This document shows, one piece after another, positions 23,743-36,125 of a stretch of DNA of 64,000 nt. A program made the translations under genes and the position numbers. Below the pieces are notes generated by a model. The model ran no database searches. It was not told the DNA's origin and was given only the letters and a program-made list of their open reading frames with translations. Within the stretch, counting starts at the first letter, position 1; each line of letters opens with the position of its first letter. The stretch covers positions 20,160,908 to 20,224,907 of the forward strand of contig NC_052357.1 in assembly GCF_009727055.1 (NCBI RefSeq), given 5' to 3'. Source of the stretch: Benincasa hispida (taxonomy: Eukaryota > Streptophyta > Magnoliopsida > Cucurbitales > Cucurbitaceae).

Positions 23743-25146
23743 AGAAGCACCTGTCTACCATGAGAAGCTACCATGAGAGCGAGAGCGAGACCAGCGAGAG
23801 TCATGAGAGCCAAACCAGCGAGAAAGCTGGAGAGAGCGAGATTCTGAGAACAAAGAGAGCGAGATTTGGACAGAAGCGAGGATTATGTGTTGAATTTGGC
23901 CACGATCTTATAGATTATACATGGAGAACCCTAAAATTGAATACAAACAAAGGTTGAAGATGTAAGGGCAAACGTTAGCCAAAATTAGGTGTCTTATTAA
24001 GAGAAATTTTTAAACCTAAGTAATTTTAAAGAAGCCATTTGTAGGATGAGTTGTCACACAGAGAAGAGCAGGAAACGACTATAAATAGGAGGCTTTGGGC
24101 TGGAAGTTAAACTCATTCTCAAACAAAACCCAGTAGTAAAAATCGTGTGAAAAGGGTGAAGTAATTTTGTTAGTTGAAGGAGGAAACGCGAGGGAAGTGC
24201 TGCCTAAATTTCCTTCTGATTTAAGAGGGAAAGCTCTACTGATTAAACCATAAGGAATAATAAGGAATAACTAGGATCGCAGTCAAGGTAAGTAGTTTAT
24301 CTCACCCTCTCTTTATGTGTTTCATGGTAGTGTACCTTTAACGTGCTGCATAATTATGTTATTGTTATGTTGCATTACATGTTTAAAATACGTTTATCAA
24401 TAAGGGACCCCATGCATTATGTTTGTTCACAACGATGAAATAAGATTAAATTTTAATTAGATAAAGGTTATGCTTCTAGGGCTAGCAGGGCATGTATGGT
24501 TGCACTCTTCTAGACCCAATTCTATGTCAAGTTTATGCTAGGGACTAACAGGGTATGTATGGTTGCACCCCTCTAGTCCAATCTTACGTTTATACTAATG
24601 GTTAATGTTGGATACGACTCTGGCCCTATTGACTGCATGACCCGCTAATCATCAGATGAGTTAGTTTTCGCTTAAGTCCTCATCTTCCTACCAGGGCAAA
24701 GAAATTTACGTTAGAAGCATAACCGACCACCACATGTTATTATATGTTTTCGGTCCCAATCATATGTTTTCAGGACATGTTGCATGTGATTGTGCATTTG
24801 GTCACTACCTTATGTGAGAACTACTTACTGGGTATATTATATACTCATCCTATTTTTACAGACTTTGTAGGTAAGGACACAACATAGGTGGCAGAACTGG
24901 ACGTCGCTCAAATAGCCAACCATGAAACTCACTATTATAGGCATATGCATTTTTGGATCACTACGCTAGTGTTTTATGGATCCTGGTGTTTTGTAAAATA
25001 AACTTTTTATATAGTTTTCTACCTAATTAATAAAATCTTAGATATGTTCTCTTAAGATTTTTACCAAAACTCATCTCATAATAGAAAAGTCTAAGCATCC
25101 ATGTCGTAGCGATTGGACCATAATATGTAAGGATCTGGTCGTTACA
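23743..25146 (+). repeat. Truncated 3' LTR of element G with scrambled junction
   Basis: At 23,735-23,778 the words 'ctaccatgagaagc' occur twice and 'taccatgagagc' once, bridging the protease linker to the purine tract of the LTR. This small templated duplication is typical of deletion repair. From about 23,776 the sequence follows the 5' LTR to its end ...GGTCGTTACA, with TATA at 24,080-24,087. Confidence 0.85.
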
Positions 25147-26584
25147 TTTTGATATATAAAAAAAATCAATTTCAACATTTGTCAAATACCAATTTTAAAA
25201 AGGAAAGTGAATGTTGTATCTAATTTTGTGAAAATTGCTCGCAAATAACTTACTCTACAATATGATACTCATTTATTTTATTTCTCGGTTTTATAAATAT
25301 TTTTTAAATTTTAAATAAAAGTTATTTTGATGTACGTATTTGTTGATAAACAATATGTTCCATTAATTATTTAACATAAATTTGGATCCCTATTGAAACA
25401 AAACTAAAACACATGAATAAAAACTTCAAAAGCTTATGCTGCTATACAATTTGTTTAGATAATTTCCAAAAAAAAAAAAAAAAAAAAAAAATCAATTGAT
25501 ACCCTAAATTTGGGTGGTTGTATTCATTAAAATGTTCAACTAATAATGATATTATTTTAAACTTTAAACTTTTATAAGTATATTGATTGACATCCTCCAT
25601 TACGTTGCATATAGAAAAATATTTTGTATGAGACAACTTATATTAATGTTTTATCAATAAAACCTCTATGAAGTTTTATAAATAAATTAATTTAGACTTT
25701 TGAATTAAGATTTTTTTTGATAATTGTCTATGCATCAAGTATAATAGTTATTTCGTAAAACCTACATTTGAAGTATATACACATGTGAGAATTGTTGCAC
25801 ATGGATGATTTTCGAAGTAATCATAACGAAGGGTCCAAATTGATTCACTTATAAAAATTTAGGAGTCTAATGGATAAAATTATAGGTTAAGATAATGTTA
25901 TTTTTCAAAAAAAATCTGAAGAAGAGTATAAATTGATATGTTTATGAAAGTTTAAGGTTTAATTTGATTCAATTAATAGTTCAAAGTTTGCAATTAATAC
26001 AACTTACAAAATTTAGAGTGTAAATTGATATATTTTTCTTTGAGAAAACTCAAATAGTTTTTTAGAACTAAATCAGAATGTTGGGAAACAAAAGAATATA
26101 TATATTATTTCTATTGTTGTTGTTATTTTAATACAAGATAAAAATGTTAAAATAAAATGAATTTATTTTCAACCAAATTGGAATACACTTCCATGTTGAA
26201 CCATTAAGGAGGACAGCGGAAAATAGTTTTATGTGAGAAAGAAATTAATTATAAATCCTATTTTACATTTGTATCCCATTATTAAGGGTGTGTTTGCCAA
26301 TGAGTTAGAAGAAAGAGAGATGAATTATACTTGGGTTTTATTATTAAAAAAACAACATTATATCTTGTCAACGCCTTACAATATGGGTTCAGGAGTTCAC
26401 AACTCCTCGGACTTCATAATCATAGAGATTTAGGGTGTGTTTGAAATACATTTTCAAGTATTAATTTAAAAAATAAGTCATTTTGGAAGAATTTGGAGTG
26501 TCTGACAACCACTCAAAATAATTTTTCAAATGTATTCTAATAAATTTTTATCAAAAGTGTTTGAATTAAAGGAGTAATAAAACA
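25147..26584. other. AT-rich intergenic DNA with poly(A) and MITE-like piece
   Basis: No gene. A run of about 25 A residues lies at 25,467-25,491. Lines such as 'ttaaggtttaatttgattc' and 'agagtgtaaattgatatat' have the look of old dispersed repeats. From 26,431 a short element-like stretch ('tgtgtttgaaatacatttt') resembles 19,195-19,270. It ends at the next solo LTR. Confidence 0.4.
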
Positions 26585-28380
26585 TGCAACGGAAGACTTT
26601 AAGTTCAATAAGCACTTAAACTACATTTAATTTGAATTTTAAGCATGTTGTTCATATGATATTCGTAAGAGGATTTGAAACACATATTACCTTTGAAGAT
26701 TTCTTCCACGAATTCAGCTGAAATCCACCAAGATAGAGCTTGAATTTTCAAGAAGACTACCACCGAGATCTTCTCCACTATGCTCATGCTAGAACGTGTG
26801 GTGGAAACACTTAAATCAAGTTGAATTGAGGATGAACAAGTGACGGATGAGTAGGGTTTTCAGGTTTTCACTTTAGCAAGTAAATCTCAGATTGCTTAAT
26901 GATCTCTATGCATGGAGCTTCTATATATAGGTAAAATTCATGCAAATACACTGAGTTGCATGGAGGGCAGCTCCTCCTTGTAGATCATCATATAAATGTA
27001 TTGGATTTTGGTGATAATCCATCAAATTATAGTTAGTGGATTTTTCCCAAAAAATAGAAAAATTCACTAACTTTGAAAATGATTTCAAAAAATCATTTTA
27101 TTTAATTATTTAAATTAGCTTTATAAAATTAATTAAAAAATAATTAATTTAAATAAAACTAATTTTAATTAAATTTTTAATCAAAATAATATTAATTTAA
27201 TATCTTAATATTAAATCAATAAAATATCAATTTCACCAATAAATCAATTTTATATTTAAATTATAATTTAAATATTAATTAATTTTCCAATTTCATTTGA
27301 TTTTAATTAAATTAAACGTTTTTAATTGTATCATATACAATCAATCAAAAACCCTAAAATTAAATTTGAACATTTCAAATTCATAATCCTAATTTTATAC
27401 ATCAATACTCAATTTAATATTCCAATTTAAGAGCTAGTAGAGGGACCTAATAGACCTACAAATCATGAGTTCCAATGATCTGTAATTAATTCGTTAAACT
27501 CTTTAATCGATATTCGTTAACTATCAAGACACACCACTATAGCTCGATAGTTGCACTCTCCTCACTGTAGATATATTTCTGTCCATATGAACCATAATCA
27601 GTAAGCCGATCCTTCATAGGTCGTTTGTAATTACAGTTGGGTCAAAACTACTATTTTACCCCTGTAAATACATCTTGTTCCTTAAGTTTCTACTGACCCT
27701 CTAATGAACAATTTGATTCATAATACTACCTATGAATCATGTCCTTTTCTATCATGAGAAGGTGGGGCCCCAATTGTTCAAGATCTTGAATCAGCACTTA
27801 AGAGAATAATCTATCTACTAACCCTAAAATGGGTAGGAGTAAATCCCATCTTGCAGGGTTATGTCACCGCCTATTCATCTGGTCTTATTCCAATATGGAG
27901 GACTACTCTCACCCATGCAATCCCGAATAAACAGGAGTTCTTAGCTAGATCATGATTAAGATCGAGTTATCCTAGGTTACTTTAGTATGAAATAGTCAGT
28001 TTTAATAGTAAACGATGAAAAGTGACTATTTTGTGGTTCAGTCTATATGCAAATTCATTGCATAAAATGCCCCCACTCACATGTCTCTACATGAATGATC
28101 TGTGGATCACATCATCTGTATTACCTATACAAAATGGGCCGCATCCAATAGTGTTACCAAGATGAGATACCCAATTTCATCCATATATTTATAGACCATT
28201 TATGCTATATACTAATAACTTGATCCAGTATTCATACTATAACCATGGATATGTTTATTGGATTTTCATAATAAAATATAAAATCAACAATTTTATTGAA
28301 TAAGATACTCAATAATATTTTATTAATAAATAGAATGAACACAAAATTTATGAATGGTGAGTTCTAGGATATCTCCAACA
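26585..28380 (-). mobile_element. Second solo LTR of the 10,153-11,949 family
   Basis: Read on the minus strand it starts TGTTGGAGATATCC and ends near GCATG. It shares order, landmarks (the 'gagctagta.agggacct' block, the 'accataatcagtaag' block, the Ca 'tcatgagaaggt' block) and length (1,796 versus 1,797 bp) with 10,153-11,949. Flanks are taaaa-like on the left and taaat on the right, a possible imperfect target duplication. No internal domain is present. Confidence 0.75.
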
Positions 28381-29705
28381 TAAATAAAAATAAATTTTTT
28401 AAAAAATATTTTTTTCTCAAGTCAATACAAGCGGTTCTTACAATTTACTAATCTAAATCCATACATATTGTAGGCCATAGTTGTGGCGACCATATTCAAA
28501 TTTTTTCTAGCCAAACTCATTTGATTTCCATATCAACCACTATGATCATTTCCTCTAAATTTGTAAAATTTGGTAGGGAACTGCATTTAGAGTTGAAAAC
28601 TAAAATCACGTTGTTGATTTCACGAGGAAACCTGATTTTAAACTTTTTCATATTCCAAAATTACCCCTCAATAAAAATTAGGGTCTATTATCGACATATC
28701 TCACACGTTTCTCTACTTTCCGCTGTTTGAAGATCTAGCGCATCTCATCGAGGAATATGAAAAATTGTTACTCGATCGTCGAATAACTGACATGGTTGGA
28801 AACTGAAGAAGAATCAAAAAGCAAAAGAAGAGTACACATGGAAGACAAAGAATAATGGAAGGATCTGATGGAACGCTCCGAATTCAAACCTGTAGCAGTC
28901 AGCCATTACGCAAATAGTTTGGTATTGCGAAAATACTTCTATGAAATTAGAATTAAAGTTCTCTCAATACTCTGATTCAATCAGCGCTGAAGATTCTGTC
29001 TCTAGCATGGAACTACGTTCCTCTCTTGACTGTATCTTCTTGCCATTAATCTTCCCTTTTATTATTCTTTTCTTTTTTTTTTCTTCTTTGCAGGTGGTAG
29101 AAATCCGTTTCAATTAGTGAATCAAACATCAAATTTGAAAGCTCTTTTGTTCAAAATCTGGAAAAAAAAAAAAAAAAAAGAAAAGAAAAGATAATAATGG
29201 TAGCTTAATCTTTGATTTCAAACCTTAATTTGTCCTAATCAGAAGGATTATTTAGTGGGTGCCATTGTTTACTGTTGAGAAACCCATTTTTTAGGTTTCA
29301 GATTTGGTTCATATTTTTGTAATTCTCTCTCTAAAGTTTCTTTTCCAATGGTATATTATATGTAAATTTGAATAATCACAAAATCGTTGTTCCAAACTCC
29401 TCTTTTTGTCTTCAAATTCGATTTTGTGTTTGTTTGTGTTCAGCTTGGTTAAGGATCAATACGCTGTTGTATTCAGTTTATTTGATTCTCTTCTAAGGTT
29501 CTTTGATTTAGAAGGATCTTTCATTCTATTTGGTGATGTTCTTTATTTTGTTCAGACTCATAAGTTCTATACCGTGGAGGACAAAATTGAGTTGGTATTG
29601 TTGGGATTTGAAGAGTTTGAGGATTATAGATTCGTCAATAGATCTGATTTGGGTTTTTCATATTTTGGTTGGAGATTGAAGAGTGTAACTTATTTTGGGA
29701 TTACT
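28381..29705 (+). other. Unassigned region with short frames
   Basis: Not recognisably transposon. A 58-codon frame with its own ATG runs 28,941-29,117 (MKLELKFSQYSDSISAED...). It is Ser-rich at first, then hydrophobic over a T-rich stretch that also reads as a good polypyrimidine/CAG splice acceptor at about 29,070-29,093. A 101-codon frame at 29,406-29,711 starts only with TTG. A decayed host gene or untranslated exon is possible, but no family can be named. A-rich slippage tract at 29,161-29,190. Confidence 0.25.
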
Positions 29706-30480
29706 ATCTGATTGTCATCTCATTACTATTTGATACTAAGTAATTTGTGATTAGACTTTGATTGTGATCTGATTATTCTTTGATATACTTTGTGATTGTC
29801 ATCTAATTGATAGTTAATTTCTATTAAATGTCTTGTTAAAGTATATCAACAATATATTAAATTTTCTTCTTACCGTTATATTCTCAATAACCTAAAGAGT
29901 ATAAAAAGAATCAGTAATAGTATAGGATAATAATCAATCGAATAGAAATCATATATCAAAATCATATAACAATTAAAGAACAATCATAAAATACGTAGTA
30001 TAATACCATTTGTTTTAGTGGTTCTTTATCATCCTTCAGTCTAATAAATTATTTCAAATTTGGATAATAATGTATCTTGAGCCCAAGATTCCATGAAAAT
30101 GTCCTGAGATTATCTTATGACAGTCAAAAGGTAATCATAAATTCCTTAGTAATTGACAAAAAATGGAAGGTAATCAAATGACAATAAGATCTTGGTAATT
30201 GATAAATCAATAAAAGGTAATCAAATGACAATCAGATGGTAGTAAAAAACTCCTTAATAATTGACAAAAAGTGGAAAGTAATCATATGATACTCAGAAAC
30301 TACATAGTAATTGACAAAAATTGTAAGGCAATTAGATGGTAATTAGAAATTACTTGGTAATTGACAAAAAAAAAATGTAAGGTAATTAGATGGAAATCTT
30401 ACCATGGAATTATAATAAGAAAGTATTCAATAAAATAACAAAAAATATAAGACAATAAGATAGTAATCAGTTGACATGGA
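29706..30480. repeat. Diverged repeats, tandem and inverted
   Basis: Between about 30,120 and 30,480, four or more imperfect ~55-65-bp units share 'gtaattgacaaaaa.tg.aaggtaat' and 'caaatgacaatcagatgg'. At 29,701-29,830 words of the opposite sense ('gattgtcatctaattga', 'gattactatctgattgtc') occur. The two blocks therefore lie in inverted orientation and could fold back. A decayed DNA element is possible; ends were not found. Confidence 0.5.
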
Positions 30481-31139
30481 CAATCAGCCATTCATATTAA
30501 TAGTAAACTATTAGAAAATTGATGGCACTATGCCTTTGCTTTAGATATTTATGTGGATGTTGAAGAAAAACCATTAAGGTAAAGTTTAATAAATTTGAAG
30601 TAGTGAGTGTACACATATATTGGGTGGGTGTAGCAAAATCACATAAGAAGAAAGAGATATTGATCAACAAGAATTTAGTTGAACTGACGTAATGTTCATA
30701 TTAATCGGATAAGAAAGAAGAAAAAACCCAACGTACAGCCTTGTATATCTTTAATCGTAGAGGTATTTATATCTTTTGGATTTCAATTCACATGTATTTC
30801 AATTCGTGTGAAATTGCGTTGAGTTTAAAAGATTGCCACTTTTGTAAATTCATTAAACAAAGTCCACGGGGCTAATTTTAAAAAACAATTTTAACATCTT
30901 TGCAAACTCCCCTAATTTGTTAATAGATTATAAATATGTGTTAATCTATTTTCCTTAAATAATTCATCAAACCCTTATTAATCCATATTTAAATGATTCA
31001 TAATTAATTTCACACTATTTAACTTTACATTTGAATTAGTTTTTACAATTTTTATATTCCACTTGAATAAGTTTTGAAAATTCTACTCTCCCCTTTACCA
31101 ATCCAAAGAGTATACATATTCTCATGGTGAGTTCAATAA
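30481..31139. other. Intergenic, nothing recognised
   Basis: AT-rich, no supported gene. A short piece 'actcaccatgagaatatgta' near 31,118 recurs in similar form near 60,703, suggesting a dispersed repeat. Confidence 0.4.
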
Positions 31140-33180
31140 CTTTTTCTTCTCTCCCTCGTGGAGCTTGCTTTAGTCCATAGAATGCCTTTTTCAGCTTCAA
31201 AATTTTTTCTTCTTTCCCTCAACTTTATAGCCTTGAGGTTGCTCAGTGTAGACTTTTTCCTCTAGGACTCCATTGAGGAAAGTAGATTTCACATCCATTT
31301 GATGGATTCTCTAATTGTCTTGAGCTACTAATGAAACTATTAATCTAGCAGTTTCAAGTCGAGCAACAGGAGCAAATACCTCATCATAATCGATGCTAGC
31401 TCTTTGACTATAACCTTTTGCCACTAGTCTTATCTTGTATCTCTCAACTTCTCCTCTTGCATTCTTCTTGGTTTTTTACACCCATTTCACACCAATCGCC
31501 TCATGACCTTTTGGAAGTGAGACTAACTCCCATGTTTCATTCTTCTTGATTGCATTAATCTCTTCATCCATAGCCCTTTACCAATTTGGATTCTCCATAG
31601 CTTCTTGAAATTTCATGGGCTCACAATGGACAAAAAGATAAAACAAAGAAAGATTATCTTGATTTTCAATTACCTCATAAATTTCTTGTAAGCTTCTAAA
31701 GCACCAAACACTTGAGTTTGAGCTTTTGTCTTCTTGAGAACTTGAAGTTGGAAAAGCTGGTGCCATGTAAGGTTCCCCTGTTGTTTGCATTATACTTGTT
31801 TTCTCCATGTCATTTTCTTCAAAGTAGCGCAAGAAGTTATAGTCTTTGTCATATCATCCCCAATCACATTCTCCTTCTTCATTGAATACTACATCTTGAC
31901 TAAGGATTGTCTTTCCCTTATTTAGATTGTAGAATTTGTATCCTTTGGTATTTGAGTCATAACCAATGAAGATGTATTTCTCACTTTTTTTCATCTAACT
32001 TGCTTCTCTTTTCATCTGGTATATGCACATGAGCAATGTTTTCAAAGACTCTGATATGGAATATTCCAGGTTTCTTTCCACTCCATGCTTCTTGTGACGT
32101 TTTCCCAAATACGCTTCTTGTTGGGCATCAATTGGATAGGTAGATTGCACATGCTACTGCTTCTGTCCAAAACTTCTTTGATAGTTTCTTACTTTTAAGC
32201 ATACTTCTTGCCATGTTCAAAATTATTTTATTCTTCCTTTTTGCTACTCCATTTGGTTGAGGGGATCTCGACATTGTTAAGGGTCAACGAATTCCATGGT
32301 CTTCACGATACTTTTGGAATTCATTTAATGTAAATTCTCCTCCACGATGGGCTCTGATGGCCTTGATCACCACACCACTTTCTTTCTTAACAAGGGATTT
32401 AAACTTCTTGAAGTTCTCGAATACTTCTAATTTATACTTCAAGAAATACACCCATGTTTTTCTGAAAAATCATCAATGAAAAGAAGGAAATAGTTACTCA
32501 TACCAAGTGAGCTTGGCTTGATCGATCCGCACACATCCGTATGTATGAGTTCCAAAGGTCTTTGAGCTCTTGAGTTTAACCCCTTCGGGAAGCTTTTATT
32601 GAACTGCTTTCCCTATAGACATCCTTCACACACTTGATTGGGGTGACTTATGGAATGTAATCCTCTTACCATGCTTTTCTTAGAGAGTGGCTCTAATTCC
32701 CAAAATTGAGACACCCATATCGAACATACCAAAGCCAAGATGCATCCTTATAACATGTCTTGAGGCATTTTGCAATGTCATTTTGAATGTTGAGTATAAA
32801 CATTCAATTTATTGTCATCAGCACCTTAGCAATCACGTTATTTCCATTGTCTCTTATAGAAAGGTTATTGTCTTTTAATATAATGTCAAAAACTTTCTCT
32901 AAGAGTTGGTCGAGGCTCAAAATATTACTTTTCATATTTGACACGTAATATATATTTGAAATAAATTGATGCTCACCATTCTTCAATCGGATGAAAATGT
33001 TACCTCTTCCTTTTACTTCTATCTTGGATTCATCTCCGAAGGCTACGTTGCCACTCACTGATTCATCAAGCTCCATAAACATGTTTTTTTCTCCACATAT
33101 ATGGTTGCTTGCTCTAGTGTCTAGATACCATGCATTATTTTTACTCCATTCATTATTCGTACAAGCCATCAACAAGGTGC
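31140..33180 (-). pseudogene. Element D protease-integrase-RT remnant
   Basis: The minus-strand 123-codon frame 33,175-32,804 carries the copia protease block WYLDTRASNHICGEK (Gly of the DTGA site changed to Arg), then IEVKGRGNIFIRLKNGEHQ and NILSLDQLLEK. Integrase fragments follow: HIS/CEGC-type zinc residues near 32,620-32,650, RAHRGGEFTLNEFQKY near 32,330 and a PNGVAKRKN block near 32,255, where the Glu motif reads AKRK rather than AERK. RT starts near 31,560 (NETWELVSLPKGHEAIGVKW) and ends in KKAFYGLKQAPR near 31,150. Many stops and frameshifts. Confidence 0.85.
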
Positions 33181-33568
33181 CACATTATTGGCTTCTTTCT
33201 TCAATGTAGTTCACCTTCTCTTCAACTCTATTGTTTTTGGGAGCTCTACATTTGGATGCATAGTGACCAAACTTCTGACAACTGTAGCATTTAATGTTTG
33301 ATTAATCGTACCTTGATCTTGAATTGCCTTGTCCATAACTTCTTGATTTTTCTGATCCTCTTTGGGAGTTATTGTTATTGTCCTCATTAGGCCTCCAACC
33401 ACGTTCTTGTCCTTGCCCATGACCTCTTCCTTGTCCTCGATGTCCGCTATGTTCTCGTCCTTGTTCGTTTATATTAGTGTGACTAATTCCTCCATTAGTC
33501 AAATCAATTAGCAACTTGAGCAATTGGTCCACGATTCCTTCCTTCTTTCTTTTCTTTTCATTCATATG
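33181..33568 (-). pseudogene. Element D gag C-terminal part with zinc knuckle
   Basis: The minus strand reads an Arg/Gly/Gln-rich stretch (GHRGQGRGHGQGQERG, about 33,410-33,460). After a frameshift near 33,300, a copia knuckle can be read (C-x2-C-x4-H-x4-C, with CQKFGHYASKC, about 33,250-33,285). It runs into protease at 33,175. Its upstream half lies beyond the solo LTR, at 35,103-35,690. Confidence 0.8.
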
Positions 33569-35097
33569 TGTGATACCCATACCTTTATAAGATTCCTTAA
33601 GAAGGTTAAGTCTCTAACCTATACTTTAAGAAGGAGGAATTTTTCTAATTGTTGGAAGCATAGTAGGTTAAGAGTCCAAAAATTTGGCTAAGTATAGGAA
33701 TATGCATGGGTGTTGTCTTAGGCGTGGACTCTATATATGCTTTGATATGGGAAGCATGAGTGTTGGTCTTGTCTTTAAAGGTTAGACAAGTCCATTTGAT
33801 GGCTAAGTATTAATCAAGCGTGGATGTAAGGATACGACTAGGCATGGACTTTGCATGGTGCTGAGACTTAGAAATTTCATGAAGTAGAAGGTGTCATGCA
33901 TTTGTAGCTGGAGAAGATGATGAGGATGGTATTCTATGGCCTATAAATATCATCCCAAAGTTTCACTTCAGCTCATAACACAAAATTCTTTCAAAGGAAG
34001 TTAGGAATAGTGATTGAGAGCAAGTTTGGAGAAGGCCTTGCGTTGATCATGAAAAGCATGCATTGATAGCAACATCATGCGTTGATCAAGAGGACAGAAG
34101 GTGCAAGTGTTGTCCGGGCATTGAGATCATACTGTAACACCAAGTTCAAATTAGGAGTTCTCTCCGACTATGCGTACAAATCAGAATTGAAGGAAACCGA
34201 GAAGAGTTCACAGAATCTGTGACAGCAGAGCAAGGTGGAGTAATCTTGAGCTCCTGAGCTCTTGAGTTAGAATTTGAAGCCCAAATTTTAAGAGTTCGAA
34301 GAGGGAGCCAGGAGAAACTAAGGAACTTGCAAAGAGAGAAGGGTTCCTGTAAAATAATGGTGAGTAGTATTCTTTTAACATTTTTAGCATATCTTTTAGA
34401 CTATATGCTATTATTGTGAATGAATAGTTAAAACGATAATAAGAATATGTGAGACCTTGTTCTTAAGCTTGGGGCAGAATCTCACAGGATGGTTAAGGGG
34501 CTATTAGGTCTAGTTTCTAAGCCTGTGGAAGGAATCTCGCATGGGATGGTCAGAGGGTCAACGGGCCTAGCTTCTGAGCCCGTAAGAGGGGAATCTATGC
34601 GCACATAGGAGATAAAGCGGTTATAATGAGTATTAATTTTAACTATCAACTGTGTGTGTAGGTAGGATTGAGAACAGACTCGTTCAAGACTGAGATTTGA
34701 GTGTTAACCTTGTACTGTGATATACTTTTATTCTTATGAGTTGAAAGAGACTTGTTAAACTGTTACCATCCACGGGGCTTAAAACTCACATGTTTCTCTT
34801 ATGTTTTCCTTACAGTTAGTAGAAGAGTCCAGGTTACTATGTGAAGTCTAAGTCTGCCATGAGTTAAAATGTCACTAGATTAAGTTGTAGCTGGGATAGG
34901 CCTAATATTGTAAAATTTAAATCGAACCTATATAAACTGATTTTCAAATGAGTTATGTTTTCAGTTGTTTTCTTAAATACCGTACGAGTTTACTGTTTAA
35001 GAAAGCTAGAATAGTTAGGAAGTAGATATCACACAAGGTTGGTATCTGTTGTCCTCACGCCTCCTTTTGGGTTTTAGAGGTCGGGAGGGGTGTGATA
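33569..35097 (+). mobile_element. Solo LTR inside element D gag, 5-bp target duplication (atatg)
   Basis: A 1,529-bp block flanked by atatg at 33,564-33,568 and 35,098-35,102. It begins TGTGATACCC and ends GGGGTGTGATA, that is TG...TA rather than TG...CA. A TATA box TATAAATA at 33,942-33,949 followed by an A/C-rich start-like region supports plus orientation. Gypsy LTRs commonly have such TGTgAyACCC/GGGTGT ends, so a gypsy origin is inferred. The open frame at 34,208-34,390 is not coding. Confidence 0.9.
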
Positions 35098-35102
35098 ATA
35101 TG

Positions 35103-35690
35103 CTTGTAATGAACACATAAGTTGCTCAATAGTCATAACCTTCAAGTCTTTTGTTTCTTTGATTATAGGAACAATATGTTCAAACTTGGATCTAATGATC
35201 TTTATATTTTCTCCATGATTTTTACATCATCAATTTTTTCACCATTTCTTTTAAGTTGATTGGTGATAGTTAAGACTCTAGAGAAATAATCTGAGATGGC
35301 TTCCCTTTTTTCATATGCAATGTTTCAAACTCAACTTTTAGAGTTCAAAGACGTACCTTTTTTATAGGATCTGCTTCCTTGTATGATGTTGAAGATTCTC
35401 TCATGCTTCTTTTGCTGTCTTTGCTTCTAAGATCTTCTTAAAAGCATCCTCATCTAATCCTTGATAGATTTAGATAGAGAGGCTTTTTGTCTCTCTTTTT
35501 TGAATCTGTCAAACTATCCCTTTGTGCTTGAGAAATACCACCATTATTCTCCGCTTTGACGTATCCTTCCTCTACGATCTCCCACACATCTTGCGAGCCA
35601 AAGAAAGCCTTCATCTTGATACTCCAATAATCATAGTTGCTCTTGTTGAGCATTGGGACTTGGAATGGAACCATAACATTGCTTCTCGTC
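35103..35690 (-). pseudogene. Element D gag N-terminal part
   Basis: Minus-strand frame from the ATG at about 35,674: VPMLNKSNYDYWSIKMKAFF, then GSQDVWEIVEEGY, the standard start of copia gag (DUF4219/UBN2-like). A stop and frameshifts follow from 35,452. Further capsid pieces can be read to about 35,103, where the solo LTR begins. Confidence 0.85.
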
Positions 35691-36125
35691 TTCTTGGAAA
35701 GGATCTTTTAGCTATGATACACTTTCTTGGAAAGAAACTTTTGGAAGTTGGAGGAAATTTGAAAGAGAGGTATGGAGAAAAGGGTACTTGTTTTATTGAG
35801 TACTTCTAATTTTTTTTTTACTTGATACAAATGATAAGGCATTTCTTTTATTTATACTAGTTGACACCTCTAAATCTATGGCTAGGAATTTGCTAACACA
35901 TTATGATCTAATGGCTACAAATATCTATCTAGAATATTCCTTACAGTTACACTTTTTTCTCATATTTTTTAGATAATTCTTCAATCTACTCTAAGTCCTC
36001 CTATAAGTAATATCTCTAGAATATTATAATACTTGATACTTTTTAGAAATTGGGCTTTTGTTTTAGATTAGGCCCATATAATTCTAACCAAAAATCAAGT
36101 TTATATTTCAAACAGTTTATTCCAT

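Larger units (their letters stand above)
19928..25146 (+). mobile_element. Ty3/gypsy element G, internally deleted
   Basis: Order: 5' LTR (19,928-21,839), a degraded tRNA-Met primer-binding site, gag, protease, then an abrupt junction to a truncated 3' LTR ending at 25,146. The right LTR is followed by ttttg and the left preceded by tttta, a probable 5-bp target duplication with one change. RT, RNase H, integrase and roughly the first 530 bp of the 3' LTR are missing. It could only move if helped by another element. Confidence 0.85.
31140..36090 (-). mobile_element. Ty1/copia element D, minus strand, decayed
   Basis: On the minus strand the order is gag (35,690 to 35,103, then 33,568 to about 33,180), protease, pre-integrase, integrase and start of RT, ending at 31,140. 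The remaining RT and RNase H are gone. Noncoding 35,815-36,090 could be its 5' LTR (minus-strand start TTAGAATTATATGGGC), but no partner LTR is present. A solo LTR splits gag. Confidence 0.8.

Noticed and set aside
25467..25491. Poly(A) tail of a processed pseudogene
   Set aside because: No coding similarity upstream on either strand and no flanking target duplication seen; treated as a simple A run.
29406..29711. 101-codon frame rich in Phe/Leu
   Set aside because: It begins only at TTG, is T-rich and has no recognisable motif or splice context.
30120..30480. CRISPR-like array
   Set aside because: The units are imperfect and contiguous with no unique spacers, and the genome is eukaryotic. 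It is an ordinary diverged tandem repeat.
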